DNA of 47,184 nucleotides from contig JAIUOS010000029.1 in assembly GCA_020161755.1 (NCBI GenBank), forward strand, positions 1 to 47,184, read 5' to 3'. Made by a program: the position numbers and the translations under genes. The notes under the pieces are model-generated. The model had not been told where the DNA came from. It saw only the letters and a program-made list of their open reading frames with translations, and made no database searches. Positions 1 to 6,789 of this stretch are shown here, in pieces; the first letter of the stretch is position 1, and every line of letters starts with the position of its first letter. The DNA comes from Actinomycetota bacterium (GTDB lineage: Bacteria > Actinomycetota > Actinomycetes > Propionibacteriales > Propionibacteriaceae).

Positions 1-269
1 TGATTGATCGCGGGCACAAGCGTGGGCAGGTCGCGCTTGTAGATGCGGCCCTGGGCGAGCCTTGCGGTGAGTTGTTCCAGGAGTTCGACCCACCCGTCCA
101 CGTCGCGCGGAGGGGCACCAACGGGCACCTCAATGGGTTGCTGAACGACCCGGGAGCGGATCGCGTGAGCGACGACGTGTGCGTCCGAGTTCTGGGCACC
201 GCGCGTGTCGCAGATCCGTGGTCTGTCGGTGGCCTTCGGATTCGGACGCGTTGACGACGGAGGCTCAGC
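1..269 (-). other. Open reading frame running off the left edge (gene fragment?)
   Basis: The minus-strand frame stays open from the stop codon at 270-272 down to position 1. It reads like real protein near the edge (for example WVELLEQLTARLAQGRIYKR), with charged helical character. No ATG lies in the visible part; the only conventional start in frame is a GTG at 128 with no clear ribosome binding site. It is in the same frame as the membrane-protein gene that ends at 270, so it may be a 5'-truncated remnant or a gene starting at 128 that continues outside the window. I do not recognise the family. Confidence 0.22.
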
Positions 270-719
270 TCAGGCAAGGGATGTCGGCTGCAGGCAGAAG
301 ATCGTGATGGTCGAGGCAAGCACGAGCACGACGATCAGAACGTCCGCGGCCAGCGTGAGTGGCGCGTCATCATTCGCGAGTTCGCGCAGCCCGTTCACCG
401 CGAACCCGATGACCGCTGCGCTCAGGAACAACGCTGGCAGCCATCCCCACCCGCGAAGATCGAACCCAGCCCCCGTTAGTGAAGCGAAGGACACCAAGCT
501 CGCCGCCATGAGCACGGCCATGAGGACGAACCAGGTGATGCCGGCTACCAGACACAGCCCCGACGGGAACGCCCTATTCGTGTCCCACCACTCGCGCAGC
601 GAAGTCCGCGCATCACCTCGACGCTTGGTGACCAGGTCCAGGATCCACAGCCCAGTGCCGCCATCGCCATGGAAGCCGGGCCCAACGCGGCACGGTTGCC
701 CGGTCCTGCGCTGAGTCAC
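270..719 (-). CDS. Hypothetical membrane protein
   Basis: A 149-residue protein of unknown function. After a polar N-terminal part of about 50 residues there are three hydrophobic stretches: roughly residues 53-77 (LCLVAGITWFVLMAVLMAAS), 92-112 and 121-142. They are separated by short charged turns (RELANDD), so it should sit in the cytoplasmic membrane. The GTG start at 719 has no convincing ribosome binding site and the first 30 residues look less protein-like than the rest, so the true start may lie further in or the gene may be 5'-truncated. Base composition around it is less GC-extreme than in the ferritin gene to its right. No domain family is recognised. Confidence 0.45.
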   Translation of the reverse strand: MTQRRTGQPCRVGPGFHGDGGTGLWILDLVTKRRGDARTSLREWWDTNRAFPSGLCLVAGITWFVLMAVLMAASLVSFASLTGAGFDLRGWGWLPALFLSAAVIGFAVNGLRELANDDAPLTLAADVLIVVLVLASTITIFCLQPTSLA

Positions 720-815
720 AGCGCAAGTCTCGCACGGCCTGCCTCGCTCGGTGTTGGCGCTCGGCGCGGCAAGGTCGCGCGATTCGAGACCACTTCACGC
801 CGGACCTCCTCAGCG

Positions 816-989
816 TCACTGCTCCATGTTGTCGGCGAGTTGGTATCGGACCCGCCAGGAGCGATCCTTGGCCAGCAGCTGAGTCTGTTCTCGGCGTAGC
901 CGATCGTTCTCGGCCGCGCTGGCTCGCACAATGTCGGATTGCTCGGTCAGCAAGGGTGCCAGCAGGTCGAGGTCCCGGGTGAGACGCAG
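816..989 (-). other. Possible 3' remnant of a coiled-coil protein gene
   Basis: The minus-strand frame ending at 816 reads like a natural protein C-terminus (DLLAPLLTEQSDIVRASAAE, then ENDRLRREQTQLLAK), amphipathic and charged as in a coiled coil. The frame loses protein character where it enters the inverted repeat at 991-1049 and has no good start. It is probably the tail of a gene whose 5' part is gone, or a very small gene starting at an in-frame GTG or TTG. No function can be given. Confidence 0.25.
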
Positions 990-990
990 A

Positions 991-1049
991 CGCCCCCGAA
1001 ACTCACAAACGCCCCCGAAGTTTCGGGGGCGTTTGTGAGTTTCGGGGCG
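991..1049. repeat. Long inverted repeat with nested direct repeat; probable terminator
   Basis: Positions 991-1019 and 1022-1049 are reverse complements over 28 bases with one extra C in the left arm. Each arm also contains two copies of a CGCCCC(C)GAA word flanking ACTCACAAA. It lies 33 bases beyond the ferritin stop codon and could terminate that transcript, though no T-run follows the hairpin. Confidence 0.7.
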
Positions 1050-1081
1050 TTTGCGCGGTGGCAGGGTCGGAGGGGCGGACG

Positions 1082-1612
1082 CTAGAGCGCCCCGCCGGCG
1101 GCGTCCGGGGCCTGGGAGTCCTCGCCGCCGCCGTCGCCCACGCGCTCGCGGGCGACGAAGTTCTCCAGGTCGAACAGGTTGTCCCCGGCCCGCTCGGCGA
1201 CGTTCAGCAGGGTGGTCATGGACGCGACCTCCTCGACCTGCTCCTTCAGGAACCACAGCATGAACTGCTCGCCCAGCGGGTCGCCCTCCTCACGGGCGGC
1301 CTTGAACAGCGCCTCGATCGCCGCGGTGACCTGCTTCTCCTGCGCCAGGGCCAGCGCGATCGGCTCGCGGGCGTCCGCGAAGTCGTTGCGGACGGCGTCC
1401 ACGCCCGGGACCTCCACCGGCAGGTTCCGGTCCAGCATGTACTGGACCATCATCATCGCGTGGTTCCGTTCCTCCAGTGACTGGCGGTAGAAGTGGCGCG
1501 CGAGCTGCGGCAGGTCTTCCGAGGCGAACCACACCGCCACGGCGATGTACTGCTGGGACGCCGCGAACTCGTTGCCGATCTGGGTTGCGAGGAGCTTGGT
1601 GAAGGTGGTCAT
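1082..1612 (-). CDS. Bacterial non-haem ferritin
   Basis: A 176-residue ferritin, an iron-storage protein that oxidises Fe(II) and stores it as a mineral in a 24-subunit cytoplasmic shell. The ferroxidase ligands are recognisable: Glu15, Glu48 and His51 (EERNH), Glu92 (QEKQ) and Gln125 (KEQVEE). The spacing is that of FtnA/BfrB-type ferritins rather than haem-binding bacterioferritin. The last 15 residues are a Gly/Asp-rich tail. The ATG at 1612 is preferred over an upstream in-frame start because family similarity begins with TFTKLLATQIG. TATGGT ends seven bases before the ATG, so the mRNA may be leaderless, although GTGAAG could act as a weak ribosome binding site. The gene stands alone. 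Confidence 0.93.
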   Translation of the reverse strand: MTTFTKLLATQIGNEFAASQQYIAVAVWFASEDLPQLARHFYRQSLEERNHAMMMVQYMLDRNLPVEVPGVDAVRNDFADAREPIALALAQEKQVTAAIEALFKAAREEGDPLGEQFMLWFLKEQVEEVASMTTLLNVAERAGDNLFDLENFVARERVGDGGGEDSQAPDAAGGAL

Positions 1613-1618
1613 GGCTTC

Positions 1619-1624
1619 ACCATA
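1619..1624 (-). promoter_or_regulatory. Candidate -10 element of the ferritin gene
   Basis: TATGGT on the minus strand with exactly six bases between it and the ATG at 1612. Transcription would begin at or next to the start codon, giving a leaderless mRNA. No convincing -35 hexamer is seen. Confidence 0.4.
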
Positions 1625-1672
1625 GGAGCGGCGGGTGCGCCCACCGAATGGGCAGGTCTGCCGCCCGACCAC

Positions 1673-2622
1673 TCAGTCCAGCGTGATGACCAGCCGCCCG
1701 GGACCCTCCGAGTTCCAGGCCTCGGCGACGTCCGCCAGGCGCGCGACCCGCACCACCAGCCCCAGGTGGCCGTCCGCGACCGCCGCGAGCAGCCGCGGCA
1801 GTTCCCGGAACAGCAGGGCCGGGTCGATGCTGCCGCCCCCGGACCCCGAGATCGTGAGCTGCCGGGCCCGCAGGATGGACGCGTCCAGCGCGACGCTGCG
1901 TCCGGCCACCGAGCCGATCTGCACGTACTGCACGGCCGAGCCCACAGCGGTCAGGCTCCGCGCCCGCAGGGCGTCCAGGGCCGCCTCCGCCACCGGCCCC
2001 CACAGGTAGTCCAGCACCACGTCCAGCCCCTCGGACGCGGCGGCGGCGATCGCCGCGGTGGTCTCCTCCCGCGACCCCAGCGGGATCGTCGTGACGCGGG
2101 GATCCTCAGCCAGCCGCGCGAGCGCATCGACGTTGCGGCCCGCCGCGAGCACCCGGCCGGCACCCAAATGCAGCGCGACCCGGACGGCCAGCGACCCGGC
2201 GACCCCCGTCGCCCCCAGCACCAGCACGGTCTGACCCGCCCCGAACCCCCGCGCGACCAGCGGCAGCCACGACGACATCGCCGGGTTCACGATCGCCGCC
2301 GCCAGTTCGGTCGACACGCGTCCGGCACCGGCACCGCCCAGCCGCGCGGGACCAGCGTCCGCTCGGCCATCGTGCCCAGCGGGTCGGGGCAGCCGCCGGT
2401 GTAGACCCGGACGCCGTCGAGCAGCGCGACCCCGTCCACCCCGGCGACGAACGGCAGTTCCTCGCCGGCTGCGTAGTGGGCGCCCGCGGCGATCCCGCGG
2501 ACGACCTGGTGCACGCCTGCTGCCAGCATCCTGACCTCGGTGAAGCCCTCCGTCGGGACCGGGTCGGGGAAGTCCGCGCACGCCGGCGGTGCCGCGAGGT
2601 CCGTGACCACGACTGCTCTCAT
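1673..2622 (-). pseudogene. Zinc-type alcohol dehydrogenase / quinone oxidoreductase family, frameshifted
   Basis: Two frames together make one medium-chain dehydrogenase/reductase. The first (2622 to about 2316) gives the N-terminal GroES-like domain, from MRAVVVTDLAAPPACADFP to RGWAVPVPDA. The second (about 2315 to 1673) continues STELAAAIVNPAMSSWLPL and holds the Rossmann domain with VLVLGATGVAGSLAVRVA and the NADP-binding region. The join lies in GACGCG-TG-TCGACC at about 2311-2320, where one inserted base would restore a continuous protein of about 316 residues. The ATG at 2622 has a good GGAGGG site. It diverges from a TetR gene and is almost certainly its target. A true mutation or a sequencing error are both possible. 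As read, only about the first 100 residues would be made correctly. Confidence 0.85.
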
Positions 2623-2645
2623 GAAACCCTCCGTTGTCCATTGAG

Positions 2646-2662
2646 TTTGAACATTGTTCAAA
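2646..2662. promoter_or_regulatory. TetR operator O1
   Basis: Perfect inverted repeat TTTGAAC-ATT-GTTCAAA. Its centre is 36 bases from that of the second copy at 2682-2698. It overlaps the region where the -35 of the rightward (tetR) promoter should lie; the -10 TATAGT is at 2675-2680. Confidence 0.85.
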
Positions 2663-2681
2663 TCTCCCTCCCGCTATAGTG

Positions 2682-2698
2682 TTTGAACACAGTTCAAA
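2682..2698. promoter_or_regulatory. TetR operator O2 inside the leftward promoter
   Basis: Perfect inverted repeat TTTGAAC-ACA-GTTCAAA with the same half-sites as O1. On the minus strand it fills exactly the 17-base spacer between a consensus -35 TTGACA (2699-2704) and a -10 CACTAT (2676-2681). Repressor bound here should block the oxidoreductase promoter. Confidence 0.85.
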
Positions 2699-2723
2699 TG
2701 TCAAGTGGGAGAGAGACGGACGG

Positions 2724-3359
2724 ATGCCCCGAGCGGTCCTCAGCCGAACCGCGATCGTCGACGCCGCGTTCGACCAGCTCGCCGAGGGCGGGCTGGAGTC
2801 GATCACCGCCCGCGCCCTCGCCCAGCGGCTCGGCGTCCAGGCCGGCGCGCTCTACTACCACCTGGCCGACATGACCGCCCTCCGCGACGAGATGGCCAGC
2901 CGCATCGTCGCCCGGATGCTGGCCGGCGCCGGCGGTGAGCCCGGGGTCGACTGGCGGACGCTCCTGCGCACGATCGCGCACCGGGTGCGTTCGCTCCTCC
3001 TGGAGTACCGGGACGGCGCCCGCGTCGTGTCCGGCACCCTGCTCACCGACGACGACGCCCTGCGTGCCCTGGAGGCGCCGCTCGCCGCCCTGGTCGCCGA
3101 CGGCTTCACGCCGCTGGACGCCCAGCGCGCGCTGGCCACGGTGAACGCCTTCGTCATCGGCTACGTGATCGAGGAGCAGCAGCGTCTCGCCCAGGGCACC
3201 CGCCGTTACACCGCCGAACAGCGGCGCGCCCGGCTCGACCCCGACGCCCAGCCGCTGAGCTACGCCCTCAGCGCAGAGGTGGTCGACCTGCCCGAGCAGG
3301 CCTTCGAGTGGGGCGTCGAGGCACTGGTGGCCGGCATCGGGGCGCACGCCGCCCGCTGA
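2724..3359 (+). CDS. TetR family transcriptional regulator
   Basis: A 211-residue one-component repressor. Residues 1-50 form the TetR helix-turn-helix (AIVDAAFDQLAEGGLESITA, then LAQRLGVQAGALYYHLADMT, with the LYYHLADK-like recognition helix). The rest is an all-helical ligand and dimerisation domain resembling TetR_C of tetracycline-repressor type (LLLEYRDGARVVSGTL; AFVIGYVIEEQQRL). The start MPRAVLSR at 2724 is chosen because GGGAGAGAG lies just upstream and the longer in-frame start would run through the operators. It is divergent from the broken oxidoreductase gene, and two identical-half-site palindromes lie between them, so it very probably represses both. The inducer is unknown. Confidence 0.92.
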   Translation: MPRAVLSRTAIVDAAFDQLAEGGLESITARALAQRLGVQAGALYYHLADMTALRDEMASRIVARMLAGAGGEPGVDWRTLLRTIAHRVRSLLLEYRDGARVVSGTLLTDDDALRALEAPLAALVADGFTPLDAQRALATVNAFVIGYVIEEQQRLAQGTRRYTAEQRRARLDPDAQPLSYALSAEVVDLPEQAFEWGVEALVAGIGAHAAR

Positions 3360-3406
3360 CCGCCCTCCGGGACCCGCCCGAGCGTTCCCAGGATGCGAGA
3401 CCCCGG

Positions 3407-3437
3407 TTGTGAGCTCCGGGCCGCGTCCGCCTACCCT
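3407..3437 (+). promoter_or_regulatory. Candidate promoter of the Cys-rich leader ORF
   Basis: TTGTGA (3407-3412), a 19-base spacer, then TACCCT (3432-3437). The -10 lies six bases before the ATG at 3444, the spacing expected of a leaderless transcript. Confidence 0.5.
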
Positions 3438-3443
3438 TGTCCC

Positions 3444-3515
3444 ATGAGTTCGAACCGGGCGCGCGTCGTCGCCGTCGCCATGGTTCGGGGTTGTTGTTGT
3501 CGAATGTCGCGCTGA
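3444..3515 (+). CDS. Cys-rich leader peptide (polycysteine attenuator type)
   Basis: A 23-codon ORF beginning ATG AGT TCG and ending at TGA 3513-3515. Its C-terminal part reads VRGCCCRMSR: three consecutive TGT cysteine codons next to Arg residues, just before the stop. There is no ribosome binding site and TACCCT lies six bases upstream, so translation is probably leaderless. Leaderless polycysteine short ORFs are known in mycobacteria (Ms5788A-type leader peptides) as cysteine-responsive attenuators: ribosome stalling at the Cys codons changes expression of genes downstream. The next 75 bases are C-rich and G-poor on the coding strand, as a Rho-dependent site would be. The first gene downstream is a 64-residue ORF, not a known cysteine or sulfate gene. 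Assignment rests on composition, position and leaderless start. Confidence 0.72.
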   Translation: MSSNRARVVAVAMVRGCCCRMSR

Positions 3516-3593
3516 CGTTCCCACCAACCCACCAGCCGCACTCCTGACCCGCGCCCTCCGCGCGCGCCTGCGGCCAACCCCGAGGACTCCGAC

Positions 3594-3788
3594 ATGGCCC
3601 TTCTCATCGAACCCAGCCACCACACCACCGCCGCCCGCCGACACCCTGCGGCCTTCACCGCAGCCGTGCACCTGGTGCCCGCCGGCGGCGTCCTGGTCTT
3701 CCCCGGCGCCCCGGACGGCATCGCGCCGCCCGCCCAGCTCGGGCCGATGATGAGCCCGCCCGGTCGCGAACGCCTGTTCGGCCGCTGA
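3594..3788 (+). CDS. Small hypothetical protein downstream of the Cys leader
   Basis: A 64-residue ORF starting at ATG 3594, with GAGGA about eight bases upstream (CCGAGGACTCCGACATG). The product begins MALLIEPSHHTTAARRHPAA, has a hydrophobic centre (AVHLVPAGGVLVFPGAPDG) and a Pro/Met-rich end (LGPMMSPPGRERLFGR). It has no cysteine, signal peptide or recognised domain. Its position 78 bases after the polycysteine leader stop, with its own ribosome binding site, makes it the obvious gene controlled by that leader. It could instead be a decayed remnant of a longer sulfur-metabolism gene. The antisense frame is also open here but lacks protein character. Confidence 0.45.
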   Translation: MALLIEPSHHTTAARRHPAAFTAAVHLVPAGGVLVFPGAPDGIAPPAQLGPMMSPPGRERLFGR

Positions 3789-3808
3789 ACCGCGCGCCTC
3801 GCCGGGGT

Positions 3809-3814
3809 TAGGCT
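3809..3814 (+). promoter_or_regulatory. Candidate -10 element of the SDR gene
   Basis: TAGGCT with seven bases before the ATG at 3822 and no ribosome binding site: a leaderless-type start. Confidence 0.4.
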
Positions 3815-3821
3815 GGCCGGC

Positions 3822-4679
3822 ATGCCACGCGTTGTCGTCACCGGGGCCGGCGGAAAGCTCGGCCAGGTCGTCGTCCGTCACCTCGCCGAACACGGCTACG
3901 AGGTCGCCGCCACCGACCGGACGCCGCCCCCGCCCGACCTGCCGGGGACCTGGACGCGCGCCGACCTGACCGACCTCGGCGCGGTGGTCGAGCTGCTCAC
4001 CGGCGTCGACGACCGCTACGACGGGGTGGACGCCGTGGTGCACCTGGCCGCCATCCCGGCGCCCGGGCTGTTCACCAGCGGCGTCACGTTCGCCAACAAC
4101 GTGCCGGCCACGTTCAACGTGTTCCAGGCCGCCCGGATCGCCGGCATCAAGAAGGTGGTCTGGGCCTCCAGCGAGACCGTCCTCGGCCTGCCGTTCGACG
4201 AGCCGCCGCCCTACGTCCCGGTGGACGAGGAGTACCGCGTCCGCCCGAACTCCACCTACTCGCTCGGCAAGGCCGCCGAGGAGGAACTCGCCCATCACTT
4301 CGCGCGCTGGGACCCCGGGGTGTCGATCATCGGGCTGCGGTTCTCGAACGTGATGCTGCCGGCCGACTACGCGGCCTTCGCCGGCTGGCAGGACGACCCG
4401 TCCGCCCGCCGCTGGAACCTGTGGGGCTACATCGACGCCCGGGACGGCGCCCAGGCCGTGCGGCTGGCCCTCGAAACGCCCCTGACGGGCTTCGAGGCGT
4501 TCATCATCGCCAACGCCGACACGGTCATGGAGCGGCCCAGCGCCGACCTGGTCGCCGAGGTGTTCCCCGACGTCGAGGTCCGCGGTGCCCTCGAGGGCCG
4601 AGAGACCCTGCTGGGCATCGACAAGGCGCGGCGCCTGCTCGGCTACGCGCCCGCCTACTCCTGGCGCAGCGAGGCGTAG
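3822..4679 (+). CDS. NAD(P)-dependent epimerase/dehydratase family protein (extended SDR)
   Basis: A 285-residue extended short-chain dehydrogenase, probably acting on a sugar or nucleotide sugar in the cytoplasm. The N-terminal Rossmann motif is TGAGGKLGQVVVRHL (family GxxGxxG), followed by AATDRTPP at the end of strand 2 and DAVVHLAAIPAPG at strand 4. The catalytic Tyr-Lys pair is in NSTYSLGKAAEEEL, and WASSETVLG supplies the active-site Ser region. The C-terminal part (WGYIDARDGAQAVRLAL) is typical of NAD-dependent epimerase/dehydratases. The ATG at 3822 has no ribosome binding site but a -10-like TAGGCT at leaderless distance. It overlaps psuG tail to tail by 25 bases. Substrate cannot be told from sequence alone. 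Confidence 0.88.
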   Translation: MPRVVVTGAGGKLGQVVVRHLAEHGYEVAATDRTPPPPDLPGTWTRADLTDLGAVVELLTGVDDRYDGVDAVVHLAAIPAPGLFTSGVTFANNVPATFNVFQAARIAGIKKVVWASSETVLGLPFDEPPPYVPVDEEYRVRPNSTYSLGKAAEEELAHHFARWDPGVSIIGLRFSNVMLPADYAAFAGWQDDPSARRWNLWGYIDARDGAQAVRLALETPLTGFEAFIIANADTVMERPSADLVAEVFPDVEVRGALEGRETLLGIDKARRLLGYAPAYSWRSEA

Positions 4680-5584
4680 GCCACCGCGAGCCGGGCGCCG
4701 AACGCGGCGTTGTTCTTGACCAGGGCGATGTTGGCCCGCAGCGACTCCCCGCCCGACAGCTCGACGATGCGTCCGAGCAGGTAGGGCGTGATGGCCGCGC
4801 CGGTGATGCCCCGGGCCTCCGCCTCGGCCACCGCGGCGTCGATCAGCCGGCCGATCTCGGCCTCGGGGATCTCCTCGGCGACCGGGATCGGGTTCGCCAC
4901 CATCAGCCCGCCGGCGATGCCGAGCTCCCACTTGGCCCTCATGGTGCGGGCCACGTGGTCGACGTCGTCCAGGCGCAGCGGGGACGCGAAACCGCTGGAG
5001 CGGGAGTAGAACGACGGGAAGTCGTCGGAGCCGACGGTGATCACCGGCACACCCAGGGTCTCCAGCACCTCCAGCGTCCGCCCGATGTCGAGCAGGGACT
5101 TCACGCCCGCGCTCACCACCGCGACGTCGGTGAGGCTCAGCTCGGTGAGGTCGGCGGAGACGTCCATCGAGCTCTCGGCGCCGCGGTGCACTCCCCCGAC
5201 GCCGCCGGTCACGAAGACGCGGACGCCGGCCAGCGCGGCCAGGCGCATGGTCGAGGCCACCGTGGTGGCGCCGTGCTCGCCGCGGGCGACCACGAACGGC
5301 AGGTCGCGGATGCTCACCTTGCGCACGTTCTCGTCCGAACCCAGCAGGTCGAGTTCGGCGTCGTCGAGGCCGATCCGGGGCACGCCGTGCAGGATCGCGA
5401 CCGTCGCCGGCACCGCGCCGCCGTCGCGGATGATCTGCTCGACCTCGCGCGCGGTCTGCACGTTCTTCGGGTACGGCATGCCGTGGCTGATGATGGTCGA
5501 CTCCAGCGCGACCACCGGACGGCCGGACGCGAGCGCGTCGCGCACCTCCGGCGACAGGGCGAGCATCGGGTGCGGATCGGTCAT
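4655..5584 (-). CDS. psuG: Pseudouridine-5'-phosphate glycosidase
   Basis: 309 residues, full length for PsuG. It splits pseudouridine 5'-phosphate into uracil and ribose 5-phosphate, the second step of pseudouridine catabolism. Family features are all present: PVVALESTIISHGMPYPKN with the conserved Glu28, the catalytic-Lys region ENVRKVSIRDLP (Lys89), the metal-site stretch VFVTGGVGGVHRGAESSMD, and the C-terminal SLRANIALVKNNAAFGA with the conserved Asn. The start at 5584 overlaps the stop of psuK as ATGA, so translation is coupled. The partner kinase upstream supplies its substrate, which makes the functional call secure. Confidence 0.97.
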   Translation of the reverse strand: MTDPHPMLALSPEVRDALASGRPVVALESTIISHGMPYPKNVQTAREVEQIIRDGGAVPATVAILHGVPRIGLDDAELDLLGSDENVRKVSIRDLPFVVARGEHGATTVASTMRLAALAGVRVFVTGGVGGVHRGAESSMDVSADLTELSLTDVAVVSAGVKSLLDIGRTLEVLETLGVPVITVGSDDFPSFYSRSSGFASPLRLDDVDHVARTMRAKWELGIAGGLMVANPIPVAEEIPEAEIGRLIDAAVAEAEARGITGAAITPYLLGRIVELSGGESLRANIALVKNNAAFGARLAVAYASLRQE

Positions 5585-6714
5585 CGGGTGACTCCTTCGG
5601 TTTCGGTCGGGTTGCGCCGGCCCAGTGCTGCCGCGACGGCGACGCCCAGGTCGGGACGGACGGTGTGGCCGCTGGCCACGGTGAGGGCGGCGGCGAGGTG
5701 GCCGCGACGGGCGGCGGCGACCGGGTCGTCGCCGGCGAGCAGCCCGTACACGAAGCCCGCGGTGAGCGCGTCGCCGGCGCCGGTGACGTCGCTGACCTCG
5801 GCGGCGACCGCGTCGAGGACGACCACCTGTCCGGGGCTCACCAGCAGGCTCCCCGCGGCGCCGCGGCTCACCCAGACGTGGGTCACGCCGCGGCCGTGCA
5901 GCACGGCGGCCGCGTCGACGATGTCGGCACGCTCGTCGGCGACCGGACGGCCGGCCAGCGCGGCGAGCTCGTCCACGTTCGGGGTGGCCGCGAACACCGG
6001 ACGCGTGGCGTCGAGCAGCGGGGCGATCCGGGCGGCCTTCGGCACGCTCACCGGCTCCAGCACCACCGGGACGCCGCCGGTCGCGGCGACGGACAGCACC
6101 CACCCGGCCACCTCGACCGGGATGTTACTGTCGACGACGACCACGCCCGCGCGTCCGAGCAGTTCCTGGGCGCGGGCGAGGCTCGCGACGTCCATGGCGT
6201 CGGTGGCGGCGAAGTCGGACAGGCCGATGACCAGCTCGCCGTCGGTGTCCAGCGCGGCAAGGTAGCTGCCGGTCGGGTGCGGGCTGGTGACCACCTGGTC
6301 GACGTAGACGCCGGCCTCCGCGGTGCGGGCGAGCAGGTCGCGTCCGCCGCTGTCGCCACCGACGGCCGCCACCAGGTGCACGCGTCCGCCCAGGAGGGCG
6401 ATGCCCTCGGCGATGTTGCGGCCCACACCCCCGGGCATCCGGGAGACCACCGCGGGGTTGGACGTGTGCAGCCGGGCGGTGGCGAGGCTGCGGGCCTTGA
6501 TGTCCCAGGCCGCGCCGCCCACGACGACCGCCCACGGCTCGCCCCGCAGCACATAGCCCCGGCCGACGATCTCACCCTTCTGGCTCAGCGAGGACAGTGC
6601 CACTGCGACCGCGCCCTTGCTGGTGCCGAGGCTGCGGGCGAGGCCAGCGGCGTCCAGTAGCGGTTGCGCGCGCAACAGCGCGAGGATCTCCCGCTCGCGT
6701 GGACTCAAGCTCAT
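5581..6714 (-). CDS. psuK: PfkB-family pseudouridine kinase with N-terminal winged helix
   Basis: 377 residues. The C-terminal two thirds (about 62-370) is a ribokinase/PfkB fold: MPGGVGRNIAEGIALLGG, AVGGDSGGRDLL, ATPNVDELAALAGRP and the anion-hole/catalytic DVTGAGDALTAGFVYGL. It should phosphorylate pseudouridine at the 5' position to feed PsuG. Residues 1-55 (LSPREREILALLRAQPLLDA, then AGLARSLGTSKGAVAVALSS) form a winged helix-turn-helix, known in some sugar kinases of this family. The protein may therefore also bind DNA and sense its own substrate. Two direct CTAAGA copies 19 bases apart lie over its promoter. The ATG at 6714 has no ribosome binding site. The stop overlaps psuG by ATGA. 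Confidence 0.93.
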   Translation of the reverse strand: MSLSPREREILALLRAQPLLDAAGLARSLGTSKGAVAVALSSLSQKGEIVGRGYVLRGEPWAVVVGGAAWDIKARSLATARLHTSNPAVVSRMPGGVGRNIAEGIALLGGRVHLVAAVGGDSGGRDLLARTAEAGVYVDQVVTSPHPTGSYLAALDTDGELVIGLSDFAATDAMDVASLARAQELLGRAGVVVVDSNIPVEVAGWVLSVAATGGVPVVLEPVSVPKAARIAPLLDATRPVFAATPNVDELAALAGRPVADERADIVDAAAVLHGRGVTHVWVSRGAAGSLLVSPGQVVVLDAVAAEVSDVTGAGDALTAGFVYGLLAGDDPVAAARRGHLAAALTVASGHTVRPDLGVAVAAALGRRNPTETEGVTR

Positions 6715-6721
6715 GCTAGAT

Positions 6722-6751
6722 ATTCTTAGTGCATCTTGATTCTCTTAGCAA
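6722..6751 (-). promoter_or_regulatory. psuKG promoter with two CTAAGA direct repeats
   Basis: On the minus strand: -35 candidate TTGCTA (6746-6751), an 18-base spacer, then -10 candidate AAGAAT (6722-6727), placed at leaderless distance from ATG 6714. CTAAGA occurs twice in the same orientation (6743-6748 and 6724-6729), one copy touching each promoter element. This is a natural place for autoregulation by the winged-helix part of PsuK. Confidence 0.45.
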
Positions 6752-6777
6752 GGGGTTTGGCGGACAGGTCGTCCGGC

Positions 6778-6783
6778 TAGTCT
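6778..6783 (+). promoter_or_regulatory. Candidate -10 element of the phosphotransferase-fold gene
   Basis: TAGTCT with exactly six bases before the GTG at 6790 and no ribosome binding site, indicating a leaderless transcript. TTGGCG lies about 15 bases upstream. Confidence 0.42.
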
Positions 6784-6789
6784 CGCCTC

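Noticed and set aside
2694-4931. Very long minus-strand open frame opposite tetR and the SDR gene
   Set aside because: Its residues are low-complexity Gly/Arg/Ala/Val antisense of two well-supported genes, a common high-GC artefact.
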